From NCBI GenBank assembly GCA_038503035.1, contig JAVSML010024348.1, positions 506,206 to 570,205 of the forward strand: a DNA stretch of 64,000 bases, written 5' to 3'. The position numbers and the translations under genes are program-made. The notes under the pieces were generated by a model, which made no database searches, had not been told where the DNA came from, and was given only the letters and a program-made list of their open reading frames with translations. This document shows, in pieces, positions 1 to 12,200 of the stretch. Origin of the DNA: Crocodylus rhombifer (taxonomy: Eukaryota; Chordata; Crocodylia; Crocodylidae). Numbering within the stretch: the stretch's first letter is position 1; each line of letters starts with the position of its first letter.

Positions 1-227
1 TTCTTGCTGGAATGCTGAGGTAGAAACAGGTACTATTTCAAGTTTCTACAAATAGAAGCTTCGTAAGACTCTGCTTTTAGAGTAAAAATAACATTTCCAT
101 ACATGCTTGTCACTGATGAGCGATAAAGAAGTGTTAAATTACTTCATGCAACTAACATGGCATAGCAAAAGTCGTGGCTCTTTGTTTAGTAATGTAAAAA
201 GACCCTCATGGATACCATACTACTTAC

Positions 228-282
228 CATCATTATCAGACAGAACTGAAACAAAGGCATTTTGAATCTCCTTGAGATGAGA
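228..282 (-). CDS. ECPAS: ECPAS exon w25 (3'-most exon seen)
   Basis: 55 bp, local residues 968-985 plus one base of the next codon: [18 protein letters not shown]. The acceptor is gtgtttcag|TCT and the donor GATG|gtaagta. It ends in phase 1, so the next exon should begin with two bases completing a Glu codon (the family continues ELSQ). That exon lies left of base 1. Bases 1-227 are intron with nothing recognisable. Confidence 0.95.
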
Positions 283-3200
283 CTGAAACACAAACAGACA
301 GAAAGACCAGAAAAAGCATATATTTTTATTCCACATTTTGCCTCCTTTCAATTTTGTCTACAAGGTTCCCTAACAAAATAACAGAGGCTATTTTATCTCT
401 TTTTAAATTTAATATAATCAGACACCACAAAAATTGCACATTTTGTCTGAGATGTCAGAAAAGGTCAGAGTAAATACCTGGGTTTGAAACTTAATAAAAC
501 TTAAGACCAAGTAGCACTTCTCATCCCAAAACACTTCAACCATAATATAGACAACCTATTGCTTAATTGCAGCCTCCTCTGGGATGAAAAATGGTAGTCA
601 ACGGGCTCATCCACACAGATCCTGGTTTTCTCTGTTTAAAAATTGCCAATTCTCTGATTAAAACCCCCCAAATCTATGATTAAAATGAAATGCCACTAAA
701 TATATAAGTAATCAGTTGAATACAATGTTTTATTGACATATTTACAATTTTAAAACAATTTGGAAGCCTACCAGTGCCTCAATAATTATAATAAAATAAA
801 TTCTAAATACCCAATACATTTTGGCATTTGATTTTTGTTTTTTTATCCTGGAAAAATCAGAGCTCCCCATGCACCCTTCACTCACCAGGATGCAAGTCCA
901 ACTGCAGCTATCCCCTGCCACCGCTTTGTGGTGCTGAGCAGCCTTAATATGCTGGCGCCCTGCCCATGCCATTGCCCCTCACTCCCAAGCTACAGCCCCA
1001 GTGGTGCCCCTCACTATGCCCCCCACCCCCCAGCCCTGCTGGAAAGGGCGCCCATTTGCCAGGGCTACGGGGCCAGAGACACAGGTACACAGTCCCCTGC
1101 CCCCTACAGCAGTGCCTGAGCCCTGGCTGCCACCCACAGGAGGCAGTGGCTGCTGTGGCAGAATGGAGTGTGGAGTCTGGCTCCCTTTCACCCATAGGCA
1201 GCATGGCTGGAGTGGAGTCTGGGGGGGTGGGGGTGGATGCAGGCTCAGGGCTCCCCACCCTGCTGCCCCCCCCTCACCAGGGCAAAGAGAATCTCTTTTA
1301 CAAGGAGAATCCTTTAAAAATTCTACTAACAGCAATTTTCCTTCCCTCAAGGGAACAGCTACTTGAAGCCTTTTCCTATAGCTGTTATGCAGACTAAACT
1401 CCCACTGACTCGCATCTAAGTTATAAGCCTGCAAAGGAAGAACTAGACCACCAGTGGGCAATACCACCCCAGGAACGTGGAGCAAGCAGGTGTCACCTGG
1501 AGATCTCAGAGCTATACAGCTGAGGCAAGGTGAGAAGCAATGAGATAAGGGAGAAGGAGAAATGAGGGGATAAGAGGAAAGATAGAAGGCAAGCAAGAGA
1601 AGCAGAAACTGAAAGTAGGAAAGAGGTAGGTTTTCACCTTAATTTCTTTGTGTGTGCTCAGCTTCTTCACCATTGATAGCAACCAGATGCAGGCTGCCTG
1701 CCTGACATGTGGGTTAGGGCTGACAATATGCTTATTCAAAATGAGGTCTAGAACCCAGGACACCACGTCATTCACTTTCACATCTGGAAAAAATAAAGAT
1801 GGGAAAAATGACTTTAAAACCAAACCTCACATGCACTTCCATATAAATCAACATATAGACAGACCTTTCTTATACAGGCAGTCCTCGACTTACAACGTTT
1901 CGAATTACAACGTTTTGCACTTAAAACATTTATAAATTGACACCCTGTTTCAACTTTATGACGTCAATTTCATCTTACAGTGCTTGAACCAATGCAATGC
2001 CATGCCAGCGAACAAGTTCGCTGTGTCGCTCATCTCCCTGGAGAACATCTGCCCAAACTTGCTTGGACACTTTCTTTAAGAAAGTGGGCAAGAGTCCCGA
2101 AAAACCTGCAGCCAAGACTCCTGAGAAGATTCCAGCCAACAGCCCTTCAAAAAGTCCAGCAAAGTCACCTCAAAGAAGTCCACCTAAATCAATATGATTG
2201 CTATTTACAATATAAATACATTAATGTAGCTATATTACTTGTCTATAATTGATCGAGTACAAAATACTGGGGTATTTTTGGTGAAAATAGGGTATTAGGC
2301 CTTGGTTCAGGAACCAATCCCCCATTTATATTTTTTTCTTATGAGAAAATTGGTTCCAAGTTACAACGTTTTGACTTAAGACGCAGTTTTCAGGAACCAA
2401 TTGTGTTGTAAGTCCAAGGACTGCCTGTACTGTAAATACCTAGTCTGGGCCTTCAGTACTCAAACAAAGCTCTCAGAGTCATGGGGAGCTTTGCCTGGAT
2501 AAAGATTGGAGAATAGCAGCTTCTTAGCTCATTCCTGAAAGGTACTGAGTGCCTATGGAAATTCCTCATTAGTGCACTGCCATGCACTGTAGGCTATGAC
2601 TGAGTGTGTTAGAGTTTTTGTCAGGATTGTAATTTCCCAAAGGGAGTCAGCCCAGATTCTCTCAAATTCAGCAATGTACTTAAACCCACCCATATTTGAT
2701 ATCAGTGGGACAAGAATGTGCATACAAACATCAAAGAGTTTGCAGAACTGGAGCCTAAGAACATAACCATATTCTTTTTGGATGCACATTTTGCATGCAC
2801 ACATTTTTATGTATCCAAATTATCAGACCATTAAATAAATGGTGCATTTGAGCACACAGTTATGTAGGTGCTCAAGTTCCTGATCCACATGTGCAAATAC
2901 TCCTTGTTCCCATCAACCCAAGTATTTGTGTACAAACACAGGAAAAATGTTTACATTTGATCTCGGAAAAACTGCAGGTCTTAAAGTTGAAGTCTGCTTT
3001 GGAAAATTTAGCTCTTACTGTTTTATAAAGGTTTGGTCAGCCTTAAGCATAAAAGGGTCAATAAAACAATAGAAGTGCAATGTAAAATAGCAGTTAGTTA
3101 ACTGTACTTCATTTAGAAGCTATTTTAATTAGTATGTGCTTTGACATCTCCCCTCCCCCTCCCACCCAATTAGTTTCCCTTTACTTCATTGTCCATTCAA

Positions 3201-6200
3201 AAAAAATAAGAAAAAACACCCTCTGAAGTAACAGGCAAATGGACTAGAAAAGAACCTAGGCCAGCAAAATGCTGAACAGCCCGCTAAAAATATTAGTGCT
3301 TATCTGACACAATGACAATAATTTGGGTCTGGGAAAGTGCTTAGCACTGGGGCTGTCCAATGCTTTGGTCTCCAAATCGACTCAGAGATTTGGCCTGATT
3401 CAGCAGCCAAATTGGAAGTCTCCGATTTGATTTGGAGAAATTCAACGATTTGGCCATACACACGGCTTTATATGTTTTTTCTACGTACCTCGGGGTACCA
3501 GCCATGGTTTGTGAATGGCGAGCTGGCACGGTGCATGGAGCATCCCACAGGAACACAGGGGGGGCCCCCATACGCTCAGCGGCAGACCCAGAAGTACTTC
3601 CGGTCCATTTGTGGGTCCACCACCAAGCGTAAGGGGACCCCCTCCCGTGGGATGCTCCATCCGCCCCACCATCTCAGCGTTCACAAGTCATACCTGGTAT
3701 CTCGAGGTATATAGAAAAAACATATAAAACTGTGTCTATGGCCAAATCGCTGATTCTACAAATCAGAATCTAATCGGGACAGTGATCTGAATCAGCAAAT
3801 CAAATCACTGTCCCCCCGAACTGGGCCAAATCCGAATGCAATACTGCCCGTTTTGCACACCCCTATATAGCACCTTGAAAGCCTGGGCTGCATAAGTCCT
3901 CCTTCCATCTCCAAATCTGCCACATTGGCTCTGATTACCTGCTGGGGGAGTATATTCTTCCTCTGTGATCATCCAAGCATCACGAGCAGCCACTGAGCTG
4001 GTTCCAATTGCAGCACTGGTAATGGCTTCCCCAACTGTGAACTGGAGTTCTATTTGCTTGGCCTGAAAAATATAGCAAGACCTCATTCACTGTATTTTTT
4101 ATAACACACCATTAATTAGAAACACCTTGCAATTCTTAATCCTCAACTCAATTCTACATGCAGAACTATTGCTGATGCTATTGCTAAGATTTTCAAAAAC
4201 CTCCCTGAATGAGTTTTATGTTTAATCTTTTAAAAAAAAATGAAGGGTACTGAATATCCAATCCCATGGGTGGTTTTGAAAAATCTGTCTTTCACACTGT
4301 TTGCTGGTCTCTCTATAGTGCATCACTGAAAATTAGGGAGGCACCAACAGAGATTTTGGGGGCTGATACTGGTAGCCGATTTTTAAGGAGGCGTATCAAC
4401 CAATACCGATCCAATGCAGCTGTGTCCAGCTGGTAAGTTGTTATGGTGGAAGGGGAGGAGGGAGGGAAGGGGCATGGAGGGGTAGATCAACATGCGCCAT
4501 GGTGAGGGAGGGAGTGGTGCAGGGTGCCCAGCTGTGCAGGGCAGGGCATGGGACAGAGCCACATCTCATCCAGGGGGGTGAGGCGACAGCGCAGGGCAGG
4601 GCGGGCGGGCTGGAGCTGCCGGCTGGAGCCGAGCCTGAGCTGGGCTTTTCTCGGCAGGGGCTGGGCTTGGGACAGGCAGAGGTGCACTGGGAGGGGCTAC
4701 AGGGGGCTGCAGCCACCTCAAATTATGCCGTAGCCCCCTCAACCCCTGTCCCAGTGCTGCTGCTGCCTGCCTGCCCAACACAGCCCCAGCTCAATCTCCA
4801 CCTCCACCCACATGACAGAAAGAGCCAGTGCTGTACTGGGTGGGTGATGGCAGCACTGGGAGGGTGAAATTTCGAGTGGCTCCAGACCCCCACATAGGCC
4901 CCCTAACACCACCACTGGCCCCAAGCCCAGCCCTTGCCAGGAAGAGCCTGGCACAGCTCCAGCTCCAGCCAGGAGCTGCAGCCAACCTGCCCTGCCCCAC
5001 ACAGATCCGGGGAGGGGGGAAGGAACACGCACCCCCCCATGCCCTCCAGATGAGCTGCAGCTCCATCCCATGCCCTGCCCTAGCCTCAGCCCCACTCCCT
5101 CCCTCACCGCAGGTGCCATTGATCTGTACCCCCACACCTCCCCTTCCCTTTCACCACAATGGACTTACCAGCTGGACACAGCTCTCCAAGCTGCCAGGCT
5201 GTACTTCTCACTGCCTGCATGCTGGGCTATGGCTGTACACACGCACAGGCATTTATTAGCCAAATTATTGGCTGCATCGGGCCAATTTCCAATATAGCCA
5301 ATTTTCTTTATATCGGTGCCAATCCAGTATCGGACCAATGCACCTCTACTAAAAATCATCAGGTCTGATCTGCACATGTTCATTTCAGGAATCAAGGGGC
5401 ATATAGTGATCCAGCATCAATGAAAAAAATGTCCACTTCCTAAATAACAACGGATCTGACAGTCATTAGCAAGTGTTGCTGAGGCATTAATGGACTGTAG
5501 TAAAAATAAATTCTCCTTCCTAGAGCACCTGAAAACAAAGTGTTTTTAACTTGCTTTCCAGTTTGGCTGAGCAGCCAAGTAGTACCTCTCAGTGTCACAA
5601 CTCCCCCCTCCCCTTCCCCCTTCCACATCCCCCGCACCCCCGGGCTTAGATGGCTAACACTGTATGGTATGTAACCTAGTCGCGTTCCCCTCCTCTCCCC
5701 CATCCCTCGATTGTTAGTCCCTCGCTCGGGCGCTTTGTATTTCCATCTCAACTTTGTCATCTTTTTCCTGGATTCCCCATCCAAAACATCTACTAATAAA
5801 AGTTAATCTTCTAAACTGAAAAGATGCATGAAATTTGCCCTCCATTTACAAAGGGCCACTGAATAGAATTTAACTGTGGTCCATGTCCCTCTAATACCTC
5901 TTTCTCTATTCCCTTCACCTGTATAAAGAGCAGAATTGCTCATGCTTTTTTCTGCTACTTCTAGCTTTAGGATCCCATCATCAAATATGCTGAGCACCCT
6001 TAAGCTTACCGCTGACTTCCTGGGATTTTTTATTGGCAAAAATCAACGCCATGGTTTTGTTCAAAATAAGCTTCTCAAGCTAAGGTCAGCACTTCCCTAA
6101 AGCAAACATATTTCCCTCTTTTGAACTTCCATTAGGATGATAGAGTTGCACTGGAAATAATCATTGTTAATATCTGAACAGGATGTTCTCATCATTTCTG

Positions 6201-9200
6201 TACTGATGAATCCTATGTGAATGTGATCAAGCAAAAAAGGAAGAAACAACTTGCAAGCACAGAACACGCTATCCTAACATTCAAGAAGCTTTAAATTCTG
6301 CCTTCCAGGATACTGTTCTGCAATTAACTATGTTCTGAAAAATGTTATGCAAACCAGAAGAATGTACATTTACAACAAGCAACTGTGGCCCAAAATTAAC
6401 ATAAAACATTCCCAAATCATTTTATACAATGCTCAATTCAAGTGAGCCACATTAGCTAATGTATTTCTGAGAAAAACAAGATATTTTTATCCTGCCTCTC
6501 TAAAATATTTTGGAAAATCATTATTTCTATTTTTTAAAAAGTGGCCCCCCAAGGCCCAGTTACTGAAAGCACTTGTCCACTTGGATAATTTTACACGCAG
6601 AAAACAACCGTTAGTGGAACAACATATTACGTAAATGTGGGTAGGACAGGGATCTAAAACTGTAAATGCATGTTTAGCTTTTCTAGAACATTTTACAGTA
6701 GAGCTTTACAGCCATAAACTTAGTGTCACCACCTGCTTTAAAACAAGAAAGCGGATTTAAAAAAAAAAAAGTTTTAAATGGCCCAGGGCCTTTGGAAGAT
6801 GAATTTTAACAGAAACTCTCCCAAAATGACAAAGGATAACATAATGGAAGTGCCTTACCTCCACAGAATCCATGAGTCCTTGCAATAGTAGTTTCTGGTG
6901 GAGAAAGTCTCCATCTCCCACTGGAAAGTAACCCAGTGTTTGTATCGCTCGTTCTTTCAACTTAAAAGAAAAATAAATCACTAATTTTCCCCCCATAAAT
7001 CCAACAGCTGTATTTTCAATTTGGATTGAAAACCACTGTTTTTACTATTACTCTTTCACACTTCCTTACTAGTTTAAGCACAAGATATTCATCTGTAGGG
7101 TACTGGACTTCTAGTAATCAGATATGGAAAAGACCTATTGGGTCATTCAGGTCATCATCACGACAAGGCATGACTTTTCCCTATGGTACAGAACAAAAAC
7201 CACACATACTGCAAAGCACCCCACTTGCTGTGGTTTGTTCTCCCTCCATTTGAAAAGCATTGCCTCACTTAAAATACCTTGCTGACAAAAGCTCTTCCTA
7301 ATTTTTAGTCAAAATTACATCATCTTTGCTTCATCCCCACCATCCTCCTTTATAAAACACAGGCTATTATTATTTACCCAGGATGGGCATTGGGTAAATA
7401 ATAATTCTGCTCCCACTGAAGTCAGTGATTAAAAATCCCATTGAATTCAGGAGGAATAGAGTTAAACCACGGCTGTGTACTTTGTGCTTAAGGCGTGACA
7501 CTGATATTTTAAATTTGACCCCAAAAAATCCAAGATTGCCAGCTACTCTTCCTCACACAAATGAACTTGGAGAGAAATAAACATAGATCACAAAAAAAAT
7601 CTTACCTTATTAGTTTCCTTGCTAGATGGGATTCTGGCCAACAGGCTTTCCACAAGATGCAGCTTTGTAAATCCACTGCCTTCATTGGGGATCGGCAAGG
7701 GGCCATTCCGACCAATCTCCCCAAGGGCTGTACAAGCAGCTACTACCAGGAGCGGGGAGGTGCTGTCCAGAAAGGAACCTATAAAGAACCAACAGGATAT
7801 CCTGATTTTTGTCTTCACTATTGTCAAGTATCTAAGCTTCTTAGAATAAAGATTAGGTTTTCTTCTCCCTTCTAAGAGAAAGCATCAGGAGTAAAGTCAA
7901 TGGGATTACATTGAAGTAAAAACGGTATTACACAAAGGAGACTGTACTAGAAGTACACACCTGTAGTGTGAAAAGGCAGGAGACTGCCAATGGGATTTTT
8001 CATCACTCTCCCTTTCCCACATTGGCAGGGGGAGAGAGGCTGGCTCTGGCGTGACAGCTCCAGAGCAACCTGAGCCTGCAGATTGCAGGGAGAAGGGGGC
8101 AGGGCCCAGAGAACAAATGGGCTGGAAGAGGATCAATGCAGCATGCATCGAGGAGGGAAGGCTTGAGAAGCCGCGGGAAAATGCCACAAGGGGCGGGAAA
8201 CTTAGAGAAGAGAGCTTCGGAGCAGCTCTCTGGGAAGGTGGAGCCGCAGAAAGATGCCAGACAGGCAAAGGGCAGGCAGTGAGCTGGACAGCATCCAGCT
8301 GGAATGGCTGTAAGGAGCAAAGGAGCCTGCAGAAACAGGGTGGAGCCAGGAAGCTGCACGTGGCTTGCTTGGAGAGCAGAGCCAGCTGTGCGCTCCGGTG
8401 AAAAGCAGCTGGGAAGCTGCACATGGCTCGCCAGAGGAGTTCATCCAGCTGTGCACCCTGGTGAAGAGTGGCAGGGAAGTTGCATGCGGCTCGCCCAGAG
8501 AGCTGAGCCAGCTGTGCGCCCCGGTGAAGAAAGGGTCAGAGAAGGGCCCAGAGCCCCAACAGGACAGGCAGTGTTGGAGCTCAGAGGTACCTGGTGGGGA
8601 AGAGTGGCGACGGGAGCTGGGAGGTGACGTTAGGCTTAGTAGGGAAGTCTCAACTCCCCTGAGGCTAGTCAGAGCCTGAAAGGGATCTGTCAGGGCAAGA
8701 GCAGTCCGCAGGAGGGCTGAAGCCATAATTATAAGACAGGACTTGAAGTCCCAGACAGCATCGAGGCCAGGAGCGGCAGCTGACTGGGCAGGTGCCCAGA
8801 GAGGACCCAATTGGGTCAGAGGGACACAGCAAGGCACTGAAAAGCCCCAACTCAATGTGTGGCAAGACCCAGTAGCCACGAGAGTATACCAGCAGAGGCT
8901 GGTTGACTGAACTTTAATTTCCTAAGTTATTGTTGAAAGAACTGCGTTCTGCGAATCTGTGATGAGGTTAGTTGTGGGGACATTAGCTTGTGCCAAAGAA
9001 TGGCTGAGAACAGGCTGACGACTGGGGAGCAACTTATACCAAGAATGGACAGCACGCGTGAGAACCTATCATCCAAGCAAAGTGAGCTCCAAGGCAACAA
9101 CGCCAGTTCTGGTCCTGGATGCAGCAAGGGTGGGGGGTAAAAGGGAGGTTGGAGGCCCATATAGAATCCAAACGAGTGAGATCTCACAGGATACCTGCAG

Positions 9201-12200
9201 ACACCATCTCCCAGGAAGAACATTAAGACGTGGCAGGTGAAAGGGAACAAGCAACCGGTTCTGCAAGTAATGCTTTTCTTAAGATCTCACCCTGACATTG
9301 CAAGGGGGTAAACCACTAGGCAAGAGATGTCCAAAACCCTACAATACCTACCAGTGACATGTAGACATATAGTAGTCTATCACATATGACAGACTTAATT
9401 ATTTTGAACAGACAGTATTGTTTATATTTGTGCACTCAGACCAGATAACAGCCTAGGAGACATTTCATTAGACCAACAAGTCCATCAGACAGTTATTTGG
9501 AATCAAGACGATTGTCAGTCAACAACACCAACTTAAGAAACATCCTGTACCAGAAGCAAAGTGAATCTATGCACACAGTACCCAAAGTGTTAAGTTACCT
9601 ATTGTTTCTGTTGTAGTCTTTATGAGCTGTTCTTGTTCTGGTATGACATCAGTATTTGGCTCCATATCCTGTAGCTCCATCATCCCAATTTTCTTTTTAG
9701 CCAGGTACCTTCCTACTGTGAATCCCAAAGCCAACAAGGCACCATGTTGGACCTCTGGGTTCTACAGACAATACCAACATTCAGTTTACTGATGGACACG
9801 GATGCAACCAAGTATTTGATATAAAACAGACTTATATGCAGTCCTAATGGATTGATATACCAAGGCAATTCTGAGCTACTGCATACATGTAGGGGCTCTG
9901 GGGATTTTGGGCTCTGCCAACGTTACTTTACGAATACAAACTTTCAGCAGCTATTTTCAAAAGCATCTAAGCAACTTAGGGGGACAAGTCCTTTTAAAAT
10001 ATTCATTGGAACCTGCTTTCCTAAATCCTGTAGAAAATTCTGAAAATCTCCTCTTAATTTACTGTAGAAACATGTTTAATATTTATATAGATTACATACT
10101 TTCTGAATGCGAGTCAACACAGTGCAATGCCCAGTCAGGGCTACACTTTGCCAAATCGCTGTTAAAAATATTATAATATCTTTTCAACAAATTTGTATGT
10201 CTAATTTCAACTGTCCTGCAGCAGGCTACTGAACTTATACAGCTAATAAGATATATATTTGGGGAAGCTTAGCTTAGGAAATCCAGTTCTTTTCTGAGAC
10301 TCAGGTATGCAAACCACATCAAAAATTAAAACTATCTGCATTCTTTAAAGAAGTGAATTTAAATCCCTTCATTTTGTTAGTGAAGAGGCTCAGATAAAAT
10401 CCAAAGGAAAAGATGAGGGACCAGGGTTCCAGAAAGAGGGAAGAAAAATTCACTTAGTAATGACAGCAGTTATAGGAGGTGGGAGGCTGCTAACTAATCC
10501 ACTGTGAGGAGGGAAAGAAGTCAGGCCGCATCTAGCAGAGGATGCTGGGCTAGACAAACTTTCATTGCCTTCTGGTAAAGGGAAGCCAGGATAGTGATGA
10601 GTAATAAGTTAAACATTTTTCTTTTGTGGGCATCTTTAATTGCTCATGAATAAAGAATTAAATAACTTCCCAAAGTAGCTAGTGCAACCCACCATCTTAT
10701 AGGATTATGAATATTCAACTGATTAAATTATTAACAATTGTTCCTGATTCTACTGATTAGGAAATGCCATGACATGAGAAATGTCAAAAACAGATCATTT
10801 GACCAAACTGAGCAGAGCACCAATGATTCATTCACTTAGGAAGATGTTCTGCTCCTGCGTAACAAACCCTTTCCCCACCTTTAATTAGAAACCAATTAGT
10901 TCAATATTGTTTTTTTGCTTTAAACAAATGATAAAGCTAGTATACTCAGGATATGCTGTCAGCATATCTTCAACATTAAAAACTGGCCAAAAAAGAGATA
11001 GAGAGACCATAATTACATGATTGTCTTTAGCAGTCTTGATCAGTTGCTGTACAGAGGACTTGAGTTCATTTCCAGACATTGTTGACAACACAACAGAATA
11101 AAACAGTGCTGCCAGTTCACGCATCTCTTCCTTGCTTGTGTTCATCAGGCTCTGCAGAATTTTTAAAAATTATCACAAACATCAAACCTACTACACTATG
11201 CAATAGCACGAACACAGTTCTGATGCAGCTACTCAGCATAAAATCCAGATTTTATTCTTAAATCTTTTATACCCTTTAAACATTTTTACTTATTACCATA
11301 TTTAGGACCCATTTCATATTTACCACCCACATTCAGCTAAAAAAAAAATTGACATTTTACAAGACAATTCTTCAGTTCTGTAGTGCTGTCGGGTAGGCTT
11401 TAATGCAAAGGTTTTAAGGATAACACACAGAACAGTTGAGAATGCACTGTAAGGATGAACAGTTTAAACATGCACACAAAAACACCCTACAGTTCTCACA
11501 GTTAAATTAATTCACCCACATTGTATGTGTGCAAGTGATATCTTTACCATCCAAGTTGTTAAAAAGTTAAGATTATTATAACAGTGTTAGCAAATATAAT
11601 ATAAACATTAATTCTTGATTTTTAATTTGTAACCTTGTTTTCACAAAAAATCAACCTTTGGTACATTTTGTTTTACACGAAAAAATATGTATACAAAATT
11701 CAAATTAAAGGCTTCAAGGAACCATATCAACAGGAAAAACAGTCACCCTAGTGAGATTTATCACAGAAGTCCCAAAACTAGAATTACAGGTCAATTCAAA
11801 ACCTGCATCAGCATAATGAAACTGCCTTCCTCTAAAGAGCTGCTTGAGCAATATCTCTGTGGCCAAATCTGAAAAGGTAACACAATCACAACAAAGGAGG
11901 AATGGAACTACCTTGTTTTCTGTTAACAGAGGATCTGGCTCGAAGTCTACTAATATAAGGAAAGTAAATGGCCTTAGTTCCTGCCTAAAAATAAGATCCA
12001 GCAAATCTGTACCCCAGCAGAAAATAAGTAATCAAAAAGAGAAAGAAGACTCAGTGTATATTAGATTCAGAACAGGTTTAGGAAATAAAAATGCTGGTAA
12101 ATAATCTATTCTCTTACTAGCCAAGATAAACTTCCAGTTAATGAGCAAATGGCAAATAGGACATCACTTTTGAATGCACTTCTGCCAATGGGTCTAAAAG

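Noticed and set aside
979..1596. 205-codon open frame in the GC-rich patch, minus strand
   Set aside because: All frames on both strands are open here because of composition (Pro/Gly/Ser-rich). It lies in an ECPAS intron and shows no known domain.
8202..8879. 225-codon open frame on the minus strand
   Set aside because: It is the antisense shadow of the 63-bp minisatellite insertion; low-complexity Ser/Leu/Pro content and no homology recognised.
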